Assembly: GCA_965651695.1 (NCBI GenBank)
Contig: CBFGTI010000149.1
Span: 1-13,527 of the forward strand
Length of the DNA: 13,527 nt
Reading direction: 5' to 3'
From: Imperialibacter sp965651695
Lineage (GTDB): Bacteria; Bacteroidota; Bacteroidia; Cytophagales; Cyclobacteriaceae
The notes under the pieces are model-generated. The model was not told the origin of the DNA. It did not search any database and saw only the letters and a program-made list of their open reading frames with translations. Numbering within the stretch: position 1 is the first letter of the stretch; every line of letters starts with the position of its first letter. Both the position numbers and the translations under genes were made by a program. Of the stretch, positions 8,098 to 13,527 are shown piece after piece.

Positions 8098-10242
8098 TTA
8101 GTTACTTGCTTCAGGTTTTCTTTCAGGACGAGGGATAAGCACTTTTCTCGAAAGACGGAATTTACCAGTTTTCTTATCAATTTCAATTAATTTCACCTTG
8201 ATTTCCTCCCCTACTTCCAGCACACCTTCAAGCTTGTCTATTTTTTCCCACTTAATTTCGGAAATATGTAAAAGGCCGTCTTTACCCGGCATAAACTCTA
8301 CAAAAGCGCCAAATGGCATAATAGACTTCACTTTACCATCGTACACATCGCCTACCACAGGCACTGCAACAATAGCTCTAACCCGCTTCAGTGCCTTATC
8401 CATGGCTGTCTGATCGGTAGCAAAAATATTTACCACACCGCCGGCAGCTACTTCTTCAATCACTATGGTAGCGCCAGTTTCTTTCTGGATTTCCTGCACG
8501 ATCTTACCGCCCGGCCCGATCACCGCGCCAATAAGTTCACGCTCGATGTTAACTCTAACGGAACGTGGCGCATGTGGTTTCAGGTCTGCCTTAGGCTCAG
8601 CAAGCGTCTCTTCCAGCTTTTCCAGAATATGGAGGCGTCCTTTTTTCGCTTGCTCAAGCGCTTCTTCAAGCACCTGGTAAGAAAGACCGTCCACCTTGAT
8701 ATCCATCTGGCAGGCAGTGATGCCCTTGCGGGTGCCTGTTACTTTAAAGTCCATGTCGCCAAGGTGGTCTTCATCCCCAAGAATATCCGAAAGAATGGCG
8801 TACTTGCCCGTCTTGCTGTCGGAAATCATACCCATAGCAATACCACTCACAGGAGCTTTGATCTTGATACCGGCGTCCATCAGGGCGAGTGTACCAGCAC
8901 ACACCGTAGCCATAGACGACGAACCGTTCGACTCGAGTATGTCGGATACCACCCGGATTGTGTAAGGGTTCTCTTCTTCGGGAGGCAGCACCGCCTTCAG
9001 CGCCCGCATTGCTAAATTACCATGCCCCACTTCACGGCGGCCCGGTCCTCTGTTGGGTTTAACTTCGCCGGTAGAAAAGCCGGGAAAGTTATAGTGGAGT
9101 ATGAATTTGCTGTAGCCGGAGATCATTGCCCCGTCTATCATTTGTTCGTCGAGTTTGGTACCGAGCGTAACCGTGGTAAGCGACTGTGTTTCGCCCCTTG
9201 TAAAAACGGCTGAACCGTGGGCTGCAGGCAGGTAATCGACTTCGCTCCAGATGGGGCGGATTTGGTCAAGGTCCCTTCCATCGAGGCGCTTGCGGGTATC
9301 GAGTACGCAATTTCGCACTGCCTCCTTCTCAATCTTATGATAATACCTTGAGATAAGCTCTTCGTCAATCTCTGCATCTTCAGCAAACGACGCCAGGTAT
9401 TCATCCTTAATGGCGCTGAAGTTTTCTTTACGATCACTTTTCGAAGCCAATTGCATAGCGGCTACTGCATAACATTTGTCGTACAGTTTGGCTCGCATGT
9501 CGTCGTACAATGCCTGATCGTTGTTTTCGTGGCTGTATTCTCTTTTCGCGGTTTTACCCACAGCTGCTTCAAGCTCCTTCTGAACCTGGCAGTGTATTTT
9601 AATAGCGTCGTGAGCAAATTTAAGCGCTTCGAGCATTTCTTGTTCGGAAACCTCTTTCGACTCACCCTCCACCATCAGAATGTTGTCGGCCGAAGCTGCA
9701 ACCATCAGGTCGAGTGTGGCATTTTTAAGAGGCTCCACTTCGGGGTTAATGATTAACTGACCGTCAATTTTAGCCACCCTCACTTCGGAGATCGGCCCTT
9801 GAAAGGGAATGTCAGACACTGCCAGTGCAGCCGATGCAGCCAAAGCGGCCAGTGCGTCGGGGTAGTTCTTCGGGTCGGCAGAGATAAGGGAAATGTTTAT
9901 TTGTGTGTCAGCGTGGTAGTCGTCGGGAAACAGTGGTCGAATGGCCCTGTCAACTAATCGCGAAATAAGAATTTCGTAGTCGGAGAGACGGCTTTCACGC
10001 TTAAGGAAACCGCCCGGTATTTTGCCAGCAGCAGCAAATTTTTCCTGGTAATCTACAGAAAGAGGAAGGAAGTCAACACCTTCTTTGGCATCTTTATTTG
10101 AAACTACAGTGGCAAGAAGCATGGTGTTACCCATTTTCACCACTACAGAACCATCAGCTTGCTTGGCCAGTTTGCCGGTTTCTATGGTTATTTCTCTTCC
10201 GTCCGCAAGTTTTATGGTTTTTGTAATAACGCTTGGATGCAT
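8098..10242 (-). CDS. pnp: Polyribonucleotide nucleotidyltransferase (PNPase)
   Basis: A 714-residue phosphorolytic 3'-5' exoribonuclease that degrades RNA to nucleoside diphosphates and acts as a trimer in the cytoplasm. Domains in order are a first RNase PH-like domain (about 10-230, with FLPLSVDYQEKFAAAGKIPGGFLKRE), a helical linker, a second, catalytic RNase PH-like domain (about 320-550, with HGSAVFTRGETQSL, NRGPGRREVGHGNLA and the acidic LGDEDHLGDMDFKVTGT), a KH domain with its GPGG loop near 576-579, and an S1 domain from about 630 to 700. All domains are present and length is standard. The gene follows rpsO on the same strand, as in many bacteria, with a terminator-like hairpin in the gap. 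Confidence 0.97.
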   Translation of the reverse strand: MHPSVITKTIKLADGREITIETGKLAKQADGSVVVKMGNTMLLATVVSNKDAKEGVDFLPLSVDYQEKFAAAGKIPGGFLKRESRLSDYEILISRLVDRAIRPLFPDDYHADTQINISLISADPKNYPDALAALAASAALAVSDIPFQGPISEVRVAKIDGQLIINPEVEPLKNATLDLMVAASADNILMVEGESKEVSEQEMLEALKFAHDAIKIHCQVQKELEAAVGKTAKREYSHENNDQALYDDMRAKLYDKCYAVAAMQLASKSDRKENFSAIKDEYLASFAEDAEIDEELISRYYHKIEKEAVRNCVLDTRKRLDGRDLDQIRPIWSEVDYLPAAHGSAVFTRGETQSLTTVTLGTKLDEQMIDGAMISGYSKFILHYNFPGFSTGEVKPNRGPGRREVGHGNLAMRALKAVLPPEEENPYTIRVVSDILESNGSSSMATVCAGTLALMDAGIKIKAPVSGIAMGMISDSKTGKYAILSDILGDEDHLGDMDFKVTGTRKGITACQMDIKVDGLSYQVLEEALEQAKKGRLHILEKLEETLAEPKADLKPHAPRSVRVNIERELIGAVIGPGGKIVQEIQKETGATIVIEEVAAGGVVNIFATDQTAMDKALKRVRAIVAVPVVGDVYDGKVKSIMPFGAFVEFMPGKDGLLHISEIKWEKIDKLEGVLEVGEEIKVKLIEIDKKTGKFRLSRKVLIPRPERKPEASN

Positions 10243-10310
10243 AAATAATAATTAATGGAATAAAAGGTAAGTCAAATTCTTAGCAGAATATTTGAATGTA
10301 TGGGGAGCAA

Positions 10311-10341
10311 TAAAAAGAGGGAATTCTGTTCGAATTCCCTC
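10311..10341 (-). terminator. Hairpin between rpsO and pnp
   Basis: The minus strand reads a 10-bp perfect stem GAGGGAATTC/GAATTCCCTC with a 5-base loop, then TTTTTATT. It lies just past the rpsO stop and 69 bases before the pnp ATG. It looks like an intrinsic terminator or attenuator that would make rpsO transcripts more abundant than pnp read-through. Confidence 0.8.
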
Positions 10342-10350
10342 CCGGAATGT

Positions 10351-10626
10351 TTATTTTCTGAGATTTAGTTCGGCTATTATCGCCCTGTATCTCTCAATAT
10401 CAACCTTGTACAAATAATCGAGTAAACTTCTTCTTTTACCTACCAGCTTCAACAGCCCCAAACGTGAGGAGTGGTCTTTCTTGTTGGACTTCAGGTGCTC
10501 TGTAAGGTGATTGATGCGGAAGGTAAAAAGTGCAATCTGAGACTCCGGAGACCCGGTATCAGTTTTTGCCTTTAACCGACCATGATTCTCGAACAGCTCT
10601 TGTTTCTTTTCTGATGATAAATACAT
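10351..10626 (-). CDS. rpsO: 30S ribosomal protein S15
   Basis: A 91-residue small-subunit protein that binds the central domain of 16S rRNA early in assembly. The family pattern is clear: an N-terminal helix with TDTGSPESQIALFTFRINHLTEHLK, the conserved DHSSRLGLLKLVGKRRSLLDYL rRNA-binding segment, and the C-terminal YRAIIAELNLRK. It is complete and of usual length. The first gene of the rpsO-pnp-rpoD group, it has a very good promoter at 10667-10698 and a leader of about 35 bases with no clear Shine-Dalgarno sequence. S15 represses its own translation in several bacteria; nothing in this short leader proves that here. Confidence 0.97.
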   Translation of the reverse strand: MYLSSEKKQELFENHGRLKAKTDTGSPESQIALFTFRINHLTEHLKSNKKDHSSRLGLLKLVGKRRSLLDYLYKVDIERYRAIIAELNLRK

Positions 10627-10666
10627 GCTTAGCTAAATAATTATAATTGTTGTTTAAATCAATGTG

Positions 10667-10698
10667 CAAAGGTAGAAAGATGTGAAATCAAATACAAA
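10667..10698 (-). promoter_or_regulatory. Bacteroidota-type promoter for rpsO
   Basis: The minus strand shows TTTG (10695-10698), a 20-base spacer and TACCTTTG (10667-10674). This is a full consensus match and the best promoter in the window besides those of the tRNAs. The -33 box lies 2 bases after the stop codon of the upstream lptF/G gene, so rpsO need not depend on that transcript. Confidence 0.8.
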
Positions 10699-10699
10699 A

Positions 10700-12472
10700 T
10701 CAGCGCTTAATATACTTTAACTTATTTTCTTTGAAGCGCTTCACCACACGCTCCCACCATATTATATAAGCGTCGGATTCGAAAAGCCGTGAATCGTTAC
10801 GTGCTTTTTTGAGGAACACAAGGCCAAAGGGGAGCAGAACCAGATTGGCTAGCCAAGCAGCGACTGCACCGTCCAGCAGCCCTTCCCTGGCGTATTTTTC
10901 GCCCATTATAGTGACCACATAAAATACGATAAAGAAAGCTATAGAAAGAATAACCGGCACTCCAAAGCCTCCCTTTTTGATAATGGACCCAAGTGGGGCT
11001 CCAATTAAAAACATCACAATGCAGCTGCATGCAAGCGCCACCTTTTTGTGTTTCTCTATCACGTGCCTGTATATCTCACTGTTTAACCCATCAATGCGGG
11101 CTACCTGGTTGGAAAGGTTGGTCTTAATATACCGGGCTTTTACCACGGCATCGTTCAAAGCCCTGTTGGTATTGATAAAGCTTGAGAAATACCCTTCAAA
11201 TGACGACTTCAGCGGGCCTAAAGCCCTTTTTCCCAGCGGCGCCGTGGCTTGTGTATCGGCCGGCGTCTTTGCTGCAGGCATTTTCACGCCAGCGCCTGCA
11301 TCAGGTGCCCGCTCAATTTGCAGCAAGCTATCCGGCACCCTTACGGCCATCTCCCTGTTTCGTGCTTCAAATTCAGCCACTTCCGGCTCCACAAACTCTC
11401 CCGCTGCACGTTGGCTGTCGGTCTTAACAGAATCACTCGTGTCGCCCGAACCAGCCGGCAAGGAATCGGACATGTCGGCCACTCCATCCTGTTCCTGAGT
11501 TAGCTCAGCCTGCATGCGCGTTCTGCGTATGGAATCCATTTTTTTAAGCCGTCTCTCTTTCAGGTGGTAATCGTACATTCCATCCAAATTGGCAGAAAGA
11601 TTCGCTTTAATGCCGTCCACCACGTTGTTCATAGAATCAATATCATACGCCAGCTCCTCCACGTTCTTCATTAACCGATTGTTGGCAAACAGCTCCTGTT
11701 TGGTGCGGTTTAAGTCGAAAGAGGCCATACTCATTACGAGTTTCATCTCCGAAAATTCGTTTCGCAGCAGGTCGTTCACACCTGTAAAGCCCCTACCCCG
11801 GTTGAATTCGGCCTTGCGGGTTTCGCTGTAGTAATTGCCACTGAACAGTTCAAAAATGAGATAACGGTCGTTAAGAATGGTGTACATGCGGCACGAGTCG
11901 GCAACGATCACGTTGTTATTTCCCATCTCTTTGGTGTGGTCATAAATAATAACATCTCGCATGGTTACTTCATCGGGCAGCTTTTCTCTCACCTTGATGC
12001 TATAGCCCGGTATGCCGTTGTAAAACTGCCCTTCCCGGATGTCGAGCGAGGGTTTCTTCTGGCGGATGTCGTACAACAGGCTATAAGCTTCGATATTGGC
12101 CACGGGCACCACAAAGTTGTTGTTCATGAAGGCGAGCACGCTTATGAATATTACTGCCAGAAAGAGGGGGCGAAGCGTGCGAAGCAGAGAGATGCCGGAC
12201 GATTTAATGGCGGTAAGCTCGAAATGTTCGCCGAGATTGCCGAACGTCATCAAAGACGAAAGGAGAATAGCCAGTGGCAGCGCCACTTGCGTCATATTGA
12301 TGCTGAAATAAAAAATAAGCTCGGCAAACACCTGAAAACCCAAATCCTTACCTACAAAATCGTCAAAGTATTTGAGCATATACTGTGTGAGCAGTATAAA
12401 AACGACGACCAGAAAAGTGAGGAAGAAGGGCCCGAAAAAAGACTTTAAAATGAGTTTATCCAGCTTCTTCAT
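10700..12472 (-). CDS. LptF/LptG family permease (YjgP/YjgQ) with long linker
   Basis: A 590-residue inner-membrane protein of the lipopolysaccharide-export permease family. Together with LptB and LptC, such proteins extract LPS from the inner membrane. Three N-terminal membrane segments (about 13-33, 50-75, 100-119) are followed by a periplasmic beta-rich region (about 120-260). A coiled segment (260-320) comes next, then a low-complexity stretch rich in Ala, Pro, Asp and Ser (about 322-425), and finally three C-terminal membrane segments (about 477-495, 505-524, 535-555). Known LptF and LptG are about 350-370 residues, so this is about 220 longer. The extra length lies between the periplasmic domain and the fourth membrane segment. 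LptF versus LptG cannot be decided from sequence reading alone. A TACTTTTG box lies 22 bases before the ATG. Confidence 0.88.
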   Translation of the reverse strand: MKKLDKLILKSFFGPFFLTFLVVVFILLTQYMLKYFDDFVGKDLGFQVFAELIFYFSINMTQVALPLAILLSSLMTFGNLGEHFELTAIKSSGISLLRTLRPLFLAVIFISVLAFMNNNFVVPVANIEAYSLLYDIRQKKPSLDIREGQFYNGIPGYSIKVREKLPDEVTMRDVIIYDHTKEMGNNNVIVADSCRMYTILNDRYLIFELFSGNYYSETRKAEFNRGRGFTGVNDLLRNEFSEMKLVMSMASFDLNRTKQELFANNRLMKNVEELAYDIDSMNNVVDGIKANLSANLDGMYDYHLKERRLKKMDSIRRTRMQAELTQEQDGVADMSDSLPAGSGDTSDSVKTDSQRAAGEFVEPEVAEFEARNREMAVRVPDSLLQIERAPDAGAGVKMPAAKTPADTQATAPLGKRALGPLKSSFEGYFSSFINTNRALNDAVVKARYIKTNLSNQVARIDGLNSEIYRHVIEKHKKVALACSCIVMFLIGAPLGSIIKKGGFGVPVILSIAFFIVFYVVTIMGEKYAREGLLDGAVAAWLANLVLLPFGLVFLKKARNDSRLFESDAYIIWWERVVKRFKENKLKYIKR

Positions 12473-12494
12473 GCCTGCGGCTTGTTCTAAACCG

Positions 12495-12502
12495 CAAAAG
12501 TA
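12495..12502 (-). promoter_or_regulatory. Candidate promoter box for the LptF/G gene
   Basis: TACTTTTG on the minus strand matches TAnnTTTG and would give a leader of about 16 bases. The only upstream TTG is about 26 bases away, longer than usual, so the -33 part is weak. The box lies in the 45-base gap after the START-like gene, which could also supply read-through. Confidence 0.45.
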
Positions 12503-12517
12503 GGCAAAAAGTATGCC

Positions 12518-12931
12518 TTAACCACCTACAATCTCTTTTAAGGTCACTATCATCGAGCTCCAGAGGTCTTCCAGTTCCTCGAGGTCGTCCATCTCGGAGT
12601 GGTCAGTAATTCGCAAATAAGTCGATTGCGTGAGGTCGTTCTCTTCAAGCTTGAATTCCACGTAGTTGGGGTCCCCGTTTCCGTCCTTATCGTCAAAGAG
12701 GAATTTAACATAGCTGTTTACCCTATGAGAAACCATCTTTGCCCGGTTTGGGTCACCATCCCATATAAAGATATAGTCTTTGTCTTCATTGATGTTCACG
12801 TCGTCTGCAAACCACTGTGCGAGTCCGCTTGCCGAGCTTATGTACGGGAAAAGCATTTTCCGTGAGGCTCTGAACTCAAACTCGGATGTATATTTATATT
12901 TACCCATATCGTATGCGTTAAAAAGTTTCAT
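12518..12931 (-). CDS. START-like domain protein (SRPBCC fold)
   Basis: A 137-residue soluble protein of the SRPBCC/START-like superfamily, of the small type common in Bacteroidota. Visible features are EFEFRASRKMLFPYISSASGLAQWFADDVN near the N-terminus, an FIWDGDPNRAKMVSHR strand pair, a YVEFKLEENDLTQSTYLRITD strand pair, and a C-terminal amphipathic helix from about residue 118. Members bind hydrophobic ligands or act as chaperone co-factors; no ligand can be named. The ATG at 12907 would give 129 residues, beginning MGKYKYTSEFEF, which is closer to the usual family start. No Shine-Dalgarno sequence separates the two. It is 45 bases upstream of the LptF/G gene on the same strand. Confidence 0.85.
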   Translation of the reverse strand: MKLFNAYDMGKYKYTSEFEFRASRKMLFPYISSASGLAQWFADDVNINEDKDYIFIWDGDPNRAKMVSHRVNSYVKFLFDDKDGNGDPNYVEFKLEENDLTQSTYLRITDHSEMDDLEELEDLWSSMIVTLKEIVGG

Positions 12932-12980
12932 AATGTATTAAAAATAAAATTCACATCAAGAGAAATCTTCAAGATATTCG

Positions 12981-13012
12981 TTGGGTAAAAGAAAACAATA
13001 TTTATACATTTG
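12981..13012 (+). promoter_or_regulatory. Bacteroidota-type promoter for tRNA-Met
   Basis: TTG (12981-12983), a 21-base spacer and TACATTTG (13005-13012) match the phylum promoter. The expected start, near 13018-13020, leaves a leader of about 50 bases before the tRNA. It is divergent from the START-like gene. Confidence 0.75.
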
Positions 13013-13015
13013 CAC

Positions 13016-13047
13016 TCCGATTTGGGGAGCCACTCAACCAAGTCGGA
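13016..13047 (+). other. Hairpin in the tRNA-Met 5' leader
   Basis: TCCGATTTGG (13016-13025) pairs with CCAAGTCGGA (13038-13047) over 10 pairs including one G-U, with a 12-base loop. It sits at the predicted transcript start. It has no T-run, so it is not a terminator. A role in leader stability or processing is possible. Confidence 0.4.
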
Positions 13048-13069
13048 TTTTCACCGGAATTGATTAACT

Positions 13070-13146
13070 GGCGGGGTAGCTCAGGTGGTTAGAGCGCAGG
13101 ATTCATAACCCTGAGGTCGGGGGTTCAATTCCCCCCTCCGCTACCA
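13070..13146 (+). tRNA. tRNA-Met (anticodon CAT)
   Basis: A complete cloverleaf with encoded CCA. The acceptor strands are GGCGGGG and CTCCGCT with two G-U pairs, including the terminal one. The D arm is GCTCAGGTGGTTAGAGC. The anticodon loop is TTCATAA with CAT at 13104-13106, and there is one A-C mismatch next to the loop. The T arm is GGGGG-TTCAATT-CCCCC. It begins with G, not C, and lacks the initiator's full GC-rich anticodon stem, so it is probably the elongator; a tRNA-Ile read through a modified CAT anticodon cannot be excluded by eye. Its 3' part is repeated at 13437-13503, beyond the GIY-YIG gene. Confidence 0.92.
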
Positions 13147-13147
13147 G

Positions 13148-13179
13148 AAAGCAGCTCAAAAGGCTGCTTTTGTTTTTTT
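13148..13179 (+). terminator. Intrinsic terminator of tRNA-Met
   Basis: AAAGCAGC/GCTGCTTT forms an 8-bp perfect stem (13148-13155, 13163-13170) with a 7-base loop, followed by TG and seven Ts. It begins one base after the CCA. The T-run ends 2 bases before the ATG of the GIY-YIG gene. The hairpin is repeated at 13504-13526. Confidence 0.85.
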
Positions 13180-13181
13180 GT

Positions 13182-13442
13182 ATGTACACTGTCTACGCAC
13201 TATACAGTCCCAGCTTTAGCAAAATTTACATCGGGTACTCATCCGATTTGATGAACAGAATGGACTCCCATAATTTCTTTCAAAAGAAAGCCTATACCAA
13301 AAAATTCAGGCCCTGGGACGTAGTACATACCGAAGAGTTTCCCACTAAAAAACAGGCCATGCAAAGAGAAAAACAACTAAAATCTGCCAAAGGAAGAGAA
13401 TTCATCTGGCACATCGTCAAAACAAAGTATAAACTGGGTTAG
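13182..13442 (+). CDS. Small GIY-YIG endonuclease, tRNA-associated
   Basis: From the ATG at 13182 this is an 86-residue single-domain GIY-YIG nuclease, a family that cuts one DNA strand per catalytic event. The first strand is YTVYALYS (2-9) and the second IYIG (15-18), standing for the GIY and YIG motifs. R26 and H30 lie in DLMNRMDSHN, and E63 in AMQREKQLKSAKGREFI (59-75) is the expected metal ligand. All key positions are filled, so it may be active. No DNA-binding domain is attached. It begins 2 bases after the terminator T-run, with no Shine-Dalgarno sequence. A TTG at 13170 is a less likely start. The frame has no stop codon back to 13077, inside the tRNA. The TAG stop (13440-13442) lies within the repeated tRNA sequence. 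Solo UvrC/UvrD-like or repair roles are also possible. Confidence 0.85.
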   Translation: MYTVYALYSPSFSKIYIGYSSDLMNRMDSHNFFQKKAYTKKFRPWDVVHTEEFPTKKQAMQREKQLKSAKGREFIWHIVKTKYKLG

Positions 13443-13503
13443 AGCGCAGGATTCATATCCGCCAGCTGGCGGACAGCGGTGCAATTCCCCCCTCCGCTAC
13501 CAG
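13437..13503 (+). pseudogene. Truncated tRNA-Met copy with palindrome insertion
   Basis: The copy starts in the D-loop of tRNA-Met and is exact through the base after the anticodon (13437-13457). It then has 24 bases (13458-13481) in place of the 18 that form the 3' anticodon strand, variable loop and 5' T strand. It becomes exact again from CAATTCCCCCC to the CCA end. It lacks the acceptor 5' strand and cannot make a tRNA. Confidence 0.8.
13458..13473. repeat. 16-base perfect palindrome in the tRNA remnant
   Basis: TCCGCCAGCTGGCGGA reads the same on both strands. It replaces tRNA sequence right after the anticodon position in the truncated copy. It is GC-rich against its surroundings and occurs once in the window. 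It resembles a dispersed palindromic repeat unit, but copy number in the genome is unknown. Confidence 0.7.
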
Positions 13504-13527
13504 AAAGCAGCTCAAAAGGCTGCTTTT
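13504..13527 (+). terminator. Duplicated tRNA-Met terminator hairpin, cut by window end
   Basis: This is the same stem and loop as 13148-13170, now after the truncated tRNA copy and downstream of the GIY-YIG stop codon. It would end the nuclease transcript. The T-run lies beyond the window edge. Confidence 0.7.

Larger units (their letters stand above)
13087..13527 (+). mobile_element. Candidate tRNA-targeting GIY-YIG element (350-base unit)
   Basis: The tRNA-Met 3' part plus terminator (13087-13171) recurs after the GIY-YIG gene (13437-13527), giving a unit of 350 bases that contains one nuclease gene. The exact repeats are 13087-13107 with 13437-13457 and 13126-13171 with 13482-13527; the second runs to the end of the window. 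There is no transposase and there are no terminal inverted repeats. The arrangement resembles an element that inserts into a tRNA gene and restores its 3' end, but mobility is inferred. Confidence 0.5.

Noticed and set aside
8572..9015. Plus-strand open frames opposite pnp
   Set aside because: They are antisense shadows of a conserved gene; composition and lack of family features argue against coding.
11936..12448. Plus-strand 170-residue open frame opposite the LptF/G gene
   Set aside because: It is the reverse complement of membrane-protein codons, with no start context or known domain.

Overview
The window looks like a chromosomal segment of a member of the Bacteroidota, probably Cytophagia/Cytophagales. 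Three things point there: a 287-residue primary sigma factor without region 1.1, the order rpsO-pnp-rpoD, and several promoters of the Bacteroidota type (TTTG or TTG, about 19-21 bases, TAnnTTTG). A BshB1-type bacillithiol deacetylase and a small START-like protein typical of the phylum agree with this. The placement comes from reading the proteins, not from a database search.

Left edge (1-500): an intact tRNA-Thr(TGT) on the minus strand with a good promoter and a strong terminator. Beyond it lies a decayed tandem copy of tRNA plus terminator (period about 186 bases), with self-complementary insertions in the tRNA part. Middle (515-12931): ordinary housekeeping genes, all on the minus strand except pdxH. 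In window order they are a five-repeat DUF349 protein, YqgE/AlgH, PdxH (plus strand), BshB1, a secreted M23/LysM peptidase, thioredoxin reductase, RpoD, PNPase, ribosomal protein S15, an LptF/LptG permease and a START-like protein. In transcription order, rpsO-pnp-rpoD is a gene-expression cluster, trxB and the M23 gene are 4 bases apart, and the START-like gene and lptF/G are 45 bases apart. Right edge (12980-13527): a plus-strand CAT-anticodon tRNA (Met) with promoter and terminator, then a small GIY-YIG endonuclease gene, then a second, damaged copy of the tRNA 3' part plus its terminator.

The most interesting feature is at the two ends. The GIY-YIG gene lies between direct repeats of the 3' part of its neighbouring tRNA gene plus terminator, in a unit of 350 bases. 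Its reading frame is open back through the terminator and the tRNA body, and its stop codon lies in the next tRNA repeat. In the downstream repeat the bases after the anticodon are replaced by a 16-base perfect palindrome and 8 more bases. The tRNA-Thr locus at the other end has the same kind of tRNA-plus-terminator duplication with hairpin insertions but no endonuclease gene. Together they suggest a small endonuclease-linked element that targets tRNA genes and carries a replacement 3' half with its terminator. This mechanism is inference; the repeats, frame and palindromes are visible directly.
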